Source: an uncultured Acetobacter sp. | GTDB lineage: Bacteria > Pseudomonadota > Alphaproteobacteria > Acetobacterales > Acetobacteraceae | DNA length: 10,069 nt | Assembly: GCF_937875265.1 (NCBI RefSeq) | Contig: NZ_CALLXM010000047.1 | Location: 1 to 10,069 of the forward strand | Direction of reading: 5' to 3' | Shown: positions 6,741-10,069 of the stretch, piece by piece | Position numbering within the stretch: the first letter of the stretch is position 1 | Layout: every line of letters starts with the position of its first letter | Translations under genes and position numbers: made by a program | The notes under the pieces: model-generated | Told to the model about the DNA's origin: nothing | Seen by the model: the letters and a program-made list of their open reading frames with translations, nothing else | Databases searched by the model: none

Positions 6741-8597
6741 TTACGCCTGCTCCAGCTGGTCTATAAAGCCGGAGATGACGTCCAGCCCCTTGCGCCAGAA
6801 GCCGGGGTCAGACGCATCCAACCCGAACGGAGCCAGAAGCTCCTTGTGGCGCTTGGTGCCGCCAGCTTCCAGCATGGCAATGTATTTATCCTGAAAACCG
6901 GGTGCGCCTTCACTGAACACACCATACAGCGCGTTCACCAGACAATCCCCAAAGGCATACGCATACACATAGAACGGTGAGTGGATGAAGTGCGGGATAT
7001 AGGCCCAGTACACATCATAATCCGGCGTGAAGTTGAAGGCCGGACCGAGGCTTTCTGTCTGCACCTGCTGCCAGATTTCCCCAATCCGCTCGGGCAGAAG
7101 CTCCCCTGATTTCCGCTCATCATGCACACGGGTCTCAAATTCGTAGAACGCAATCTGGCGCACCACGGTGTTGAGCATGTCTTCCACCTTGCCCGCCAGC
7201 AGGGTGCGCTTGCGGGCCGGATCGGTCTCGGCATCCAGCAGGGACTGGAAGGTCAGCATTTCACCAAACACACTGGCTGTTTCTGCCAGTGTCAGCGGCG
7301 TGTTGGACAGGAAGTATCCCTGTTTTGCAGCCAGAACCTGATGCACGCCGTGGCCCAGTTCATGCGCCAGCGTCATCACATCGCGCGTGCGGCCATGATA
7401 GTTCAGCAGAATAAAGGGATGCGCGGACGGCACTGTGGGATGCGCAAAAGCCCCCGGAGATTTGCCCGGAGCAGGCGGCACGTCGATCCACGGATGCGTC
7501 AGAAACGTATCGATCACTTTGCCCATGCGCGGGTCAAAGCCATCATAGGCCTTCTGCACAATCTGCTTGGCTTCATCCCACGGAATTTTGCGGTCTTCAC
7601 AGCCGGGCAGCGGGGCGTTGCGGTCCCAATGCTCCAGCTTATCCAGCCCCATCCATTTGGCCTTAAGGGCATAATAGCGATGGGCAAGGCGCGGATAGTC
7701 TTCCCGCACAGCGGACACCAGCGCATCCACCACATCATCTTCCACCATGTTGGACAGGTTACGTGAGGATGTGGGGCGGGCGTAATGGCGCAGCCCGTCA
7801 GAAATTGCCTTATCCTTGGCCAGCGTATTGGTGATGAGGGCGAACAGTCGCACATTCTGCCCAAACACCTGACCAACGGCTTTCCCGGCTTTTTCGCGCA
7901 CGGAGCGGTCCGAATCGGAAAGGCGGTTCAGCGCATCCCCTACCGGCATTTCCTTACCATCCAGCGTGACGCGCAGGGCGGCAATGGTCTCATCAAACAG
8001 GCGGCACCAAGACTGAGCCCCGGTTACAGATTTTTCCAGCAGCACCTTCTCAACGTCATCAGAAAGCTGATGCGGGCGGAACAGGCGGGTATCGTCCAGA
8101 AACGGTTTCCAGTGAGCCAGCGCCGGGTCCTGCATTTTCTGCGCCAGATCTGCATCATCCAGGCGGTTCAGTTCCAGCGTAAAAAACAGCAGGTGCGTGG
8201 AAATATCCGTCAGCTTTTCGCTGATGGACTGGCTGAAGCGGCTAATGGCCGAATCTGATGAATTGGCTGCAAACAGCAGCGAGGCGTAGGACCCGGCCTT
8301 GCCCAGCGTTTCCTCAATCGCCTCACAGGTGCGGATAGCCTCCGCAACCTCCGCGCCGGACAGCTCCGCCAGCTTGCCCTGATAGCGGCTGGCAAATGCT
8401 TTGGCCTGCTGCTCAGCCTGATCCAGATCCTGATGGATCGCGGGATCTTCCATACTATTATAAAGAGCCGAAAGGTCCCAGCGCGGAAGGGCGGAAATCC
8501 CCTGCCCCTGCGCGGGACTGGTTGCGGCCACTGTACCTGCGTCTACGGCCAAGGCCGGAAGCGAAGATGAACGGAGAAAGTGCGCTGTATGTTCCAT
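6741..8597 (-). CDS. pepF: M3-family oligoendopeptidase F
   Basis: A 618-residue zinc metallopeptidase of family M3, close to the usual length of about 600. It should hydrolyse short peptides in the cytoplasm. The zinc site is His412-Glu-Leu-Gly-His416 in TLAHELGHGVHQ, with Glu439 in LAETAS as the probable third ligand. The downstream substrate-site region contains HFIHSPFYVYAYAFGDCLV, with the His/Tyr cluster typical of M3 enzymes. The N-terminal ~35 residues are a low-complexity extension rich in Ala and Ser before the conserved LPRWDLSALY start of the family core; it lacks a convincing signal peptide. The ATG at 8597 is preceded by AGGA seven bases upstream. It is the first gene of a two-gene unit with the ABC1 kinase. 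Its promoter should lie in the 290-base gap to the right. Confidence 0.95.
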   Translation of the reverse strand: MEHTAHFLRSSSLPALAVDAGTVAATSPAQGQGISALPRWDLSALYNSMEDPAIHQDLDQAEQQAKAFASRYQGKLAELSGAEVAEAIRTCEAIEETLGKAGSYASLLFAANSSDSAISRFSQSISEKLTDISTHLLFFTLELNRLDDADLAQKMQDPALAHWKPFLDDTRLFRPHQLSDDVEKVLLEKSVTGAQSWCRLFDETIAALRVTLDGKEMPVGDALNRLSDSDRSVREKAGKAVGQVFGQNVRLFALITNTLAKDKAISDGLRHYARPTSSRNLSNMVEDDVVDALVSAVREDYPRLAHRYYALKAKWMGLDKLEHWDRNAPLPGCEDRKIPWDEAKQIVQKAYDGFDPRMGKVIDTFLTHPWIDVPPAPGKSPGAFAHPTVPSAHPFILLNYHGRTRDVMTLAHELGHGVHQVLAAKQGYFLSNTPLTLAETASVFGEMLTFQSLLDAETDPARKRTLLAGKVEDMLNTVVRQIAFYEFETRVHDERKSGELLPERIGEIWQQVQTESLGPAFNFTPDYDVYWAYIPHFIHSPFYVYAYAFGDCLVNALYGVFSEGAPGFQDKYIAMLEAGGTKRHKELLAPFGLDASDPGFWRKGLDVISGFIDQLEQA

Positions 8598-8689
8598 GCC
8601 AGCATCCTACCGTGCAATTTGGCATGAGGCGAGTACATGTGAGCGCAAATGGGGTTCACATACAGTGCAGGTCAGACAGCCTTAAACGC

Positions 8690-8803
8690 TCAGGCCTTCG
8701 CGCCGATGGATAAGCGGGGCTGCCCCGGCATTGCAAAAATTGCGTCATAGAACGCAGCACTGCGGGGCAGGGCCTTGGTGCCAACCGACGTATAAATCGG
8801 CAT
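8690..8803 (-). pseudogene. Short ORF resembling the N-terminus of a VOC/glyoxalase-family protein
   Basis: Reading from ATG at 8803-8801, 37 codons end at TGA (8692-8690). The product starts MPIYTSVGTKALPRSAAFYD and continues AIFAMPGQPRLSIGAKA. The VGTxxLxRSxxFYDAIF pattern is what the first beta strand and helix of vicinal-oxygen-chelate (glyoxalase/dioxygenase) proteins look like. Such proteins are about 120-140 residues and need both halves of the fold. The other two frames also stop soon after, and I do not see the usual C-terminal RDPDGN-type motif in the 90 bases before pepF. The likeliest reading is a remnant left by a deletion; a genuine micropeptide or chance similarity remain possible. 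The ATG lies inside the hairpin downstream of gltB. Confidence 0.4.
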
Positions 8804-8866
8804 CCCCCGAAAGACCCTCTTATTTCACACACTGATAAAACAAGAGACGGTCTTTCGGGGAGATGC
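8800..8866 (-). terminator. Long imperfect hairpin downstream of gltB
   Basis: The arms 8800-8821 and 8842-8866 pair over a 12-base perfect core (CCCCGAAAGACC with GGTCTTTCGGGG). The core is extended inward by CTCTT/AAGAG after a two-base bulge and outward by GCATC/GATGC after a one-base bulge. The loop is 20 bases. It begins 21 bases beyond the gltB stop, so terminating or stabilising the gltB transcript is the simplest role. On the minus strand the stem is followed by CGATTTATAC and not a run of T's, so intrinsic termination is not certain. A dispersed repeat element is the alternative. Confidence 0.55.
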
Positions 8867-8887
8867 TGCCTTCAGACAAACGCCAGC

Positions 8888-10069
8888 TCAGGCAGACTTG
8901 GCCAGTTCTTTTTCCGGCAAGGTAAACCCAATAATCCGGGCATAGTCTTTCGGCACAATCTGCCAGAAGCGCGGCAGAACATCGGCCCATTTATGCAGCA
9001 GTGTTGTGGCATAAGGGGAGCCGGTTTCCTCCACATGCCGCTCGACCAGACGCCGCAGTTCCTGTGCCCAGCGCTCATCCGTTACCCGCGTCCAGAACAG
9101 GGTTTCCGGGTTAACGCGCTTTTCAAAGGCATTGTCATCATCAAGCACAAATGCCATGCCACCGGTAAAGCCTGCACCGAAATTGTCCCCAATTTCGCCC
9201 AGAACAACCACGGTTCCGCCTGTCATATATTCACAGGCGTTAGACCCGCAGCCTTCCACCACAGCCACGGCACCGGAGTTACGCACAGCAAAGCGTTCAC
9301 CCGCCTGCCCGGCAGCATAAAGTTCACCTGCGGTTGCGCCATACAGCACCGTATTGCCAATAATGGCGTTGTGGTTACTGACAAGACGGGAAGAAGGTGA
9401 AGGCCGGACTGTAATGGTCGCGCCGGAAAGGCCCTTGCCCACATAATCGTTGGCATCGCCCAGCACTTCCAGCTTGAGCCCCTGTACGGCAAAAGCCCCC
9501 AGAGACTGCCCGGCAGACCCACGCAGGCGCACGGTCAAATGCCCCGGTGCCAGTGTGGTCATGCCAAACTTCCGCACAATAAGTGAGGACATGCGGGTGC
9601 CAATGGCGCGCTGCGTGTTCTGCACGTTGTAATGCAGCTGCATTTTCTCACCGTGGTCAAACAGCGGCTTTGCATCGCTGATCATCTGCGCATCGAGCGT
9701 ATCAGGCACCTCGTTCCGGCCTTCCAGCGTGCAATAGCGTGCAAACGGGCCGGGATCTGCCTGTGACAGCAGGGAGTTGAGGTCCAGATCATCCAGATAA
9801 TCCGCGCCACGAGAAACCTGATGCAGCAGATCAGTCCGACCGATCACCTCATTCAGGGTTCTGAAGCCAAGAGACGCCAGAATATTGCGCACATCTTCCG
9901 CAATAAAGGAGAATAGGTTGATCACCTTCTCCGGCGTGCCTTCAAACTTTTTGCGCATCGCCTCATCCTGCGAGCACACACCCACCGGGCAGGTGTTTGA
10001 ATGACACTGGCGCACCATGATGCAGCCCATGGCAACAAGACTTGCTGTGCCAATCCCGAACTCTTCCGC
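8888..10069 (-). CDS. gltB: Glutamate synthase (NADPH) large subunit, C-terminal part (runs off the right edge)
   Basis: The last 393 residues of the glutamate synthase alpha subunit (about 1,500 residues in full), which makes glutamate from glutamine and 2-oxoglutarate. The segment enters in the synthase domain with AEEFGIGTASLVAMGC and carries the 3Fe-4S cluster cysteines at visible residues 16, 22 and 27 (CIMVRQCHSNTCPVG, spacing Cys-x5-Cys-x4-Cys). The C-terminal right-handed beta-helix domain follows, with its repeated glycines (for example RGSAGQSLGAF, GKGLSGATITV, EYMTGGTVVVLG and NFGAGFTGGMAFV). The reading frame is open to the edge, and the stop at 8888 is in the expected place for the family. 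No gltD (small subunit) follows, so it must lie upstream of gltB or elsewhere. A long hairpin lies just downstream. Confidence 0.97.
   Translation of the reverse strand, partial: AEEFGIGTASLVAMGCIMVRQCHSNTCPVGVCSQDEAMRKKFEGTPEKVINLFSFIAEDVRNILASLGFRTLNEVIGRTDLLHQVSRGADYLDDLDLNSLLSQADPGPFARYCTLEGRNEVPDTLDAQMISDAKPLFDHGEKMQLHYNVQNTQRAIGTRMSSLIVRKFGMTTLAPGHLTVRLRGSAGQSLGAFAVQGLKLEVLGDANDYVGKGLSGATITVRPSPSSRLVSNHNAIIGNTVLYGATAGELYAAGQAGERFAVRNSGAVAVVEGCGSNACEYMTGGTVVVLGEIGDNFGAGFTGGMAFVLDDDNAFEKRVNPETLFWTRVTDERWAQELRRLVERHVEETGSPYATTLLHKWADVLPRFWQIVPKDYARIIGFTLPEKELAKSA

Noticed and set aside
8637..8661. ATGTGA...TCACAT inverted repeat upstream of pepF, resembling a CRP/FNR site
   Set aside because: The TGTGA and TCACA half-sites are separated by 13 bases; the CRP consensus needs six, so a standard site is not supported.

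Overview
This window looks like ordinary chromosome from an alphaproteobacterium, most likely an acetic acid bacterium (Acetobacteraceae). The assignment is an inference from the protein families, the ispH-thrB-rnhA gene order and a moderately GC-rich composition; no rRNA or species marker is present. I see no mobile element, CRISPR array, tRNA or rRNA, and nothing that amounts to a new multi-gene system. Eight of the nine genes I call with confidence are on the minus strand; only a small lipoprotein gene is on the plus strand.

From left to right, the window opens with the N-terminal 200 codons of a multi-pass membrane protein that starts at a GTG and runs off the left edge. A 236-base gap follows, holding two near-identical 14-15 base repeats. 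Then comes a probable five-gene minus-strand operon, transcribed right to left: ispH (isoprenoid precursors), thrB (threonine synthesis), rnhA (RNA-DNA hybrid removal), a small RBBP9/YdeN-type serine hydrolase and a peptide-deformylase-like protein whose metal site is degraded. Its genes are 15 to 46 bases apart, or overlap by 17 bases at thrB/rnhA. A divergent intergenic region with dyad symmetry separates ispH from the plus-strand lipoprotein gene. That gene converges on the next minus-strand pair, with a 13-bp hairpin between them.

The second minus-strand unit is pepF (an M3 oligoendopeptidase) followed after a single base by an ABC1/UbiB-family kinase-like gene. Upstream of pepF is a 290-base gap with a 37-codon ORF that looks like the start of a VOC/glyoxalase-family gene, then a long imperfect hairpin just past the end of gltB. 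The window closes with the C-terminal 393 residues of the glutamate synthase large subunit, including its 3Fe-4S cysteines. No gltD follows gltB.

The points most worth a second look are the deformylase-like protein lacking two of three metal ligands, the possible VOC gene remnant whose start lies in the gltB hairpin, the membrane protein whose true frame is masked by a long out-of-frame ORF, and the regulatory-looking repeats in the gaps.
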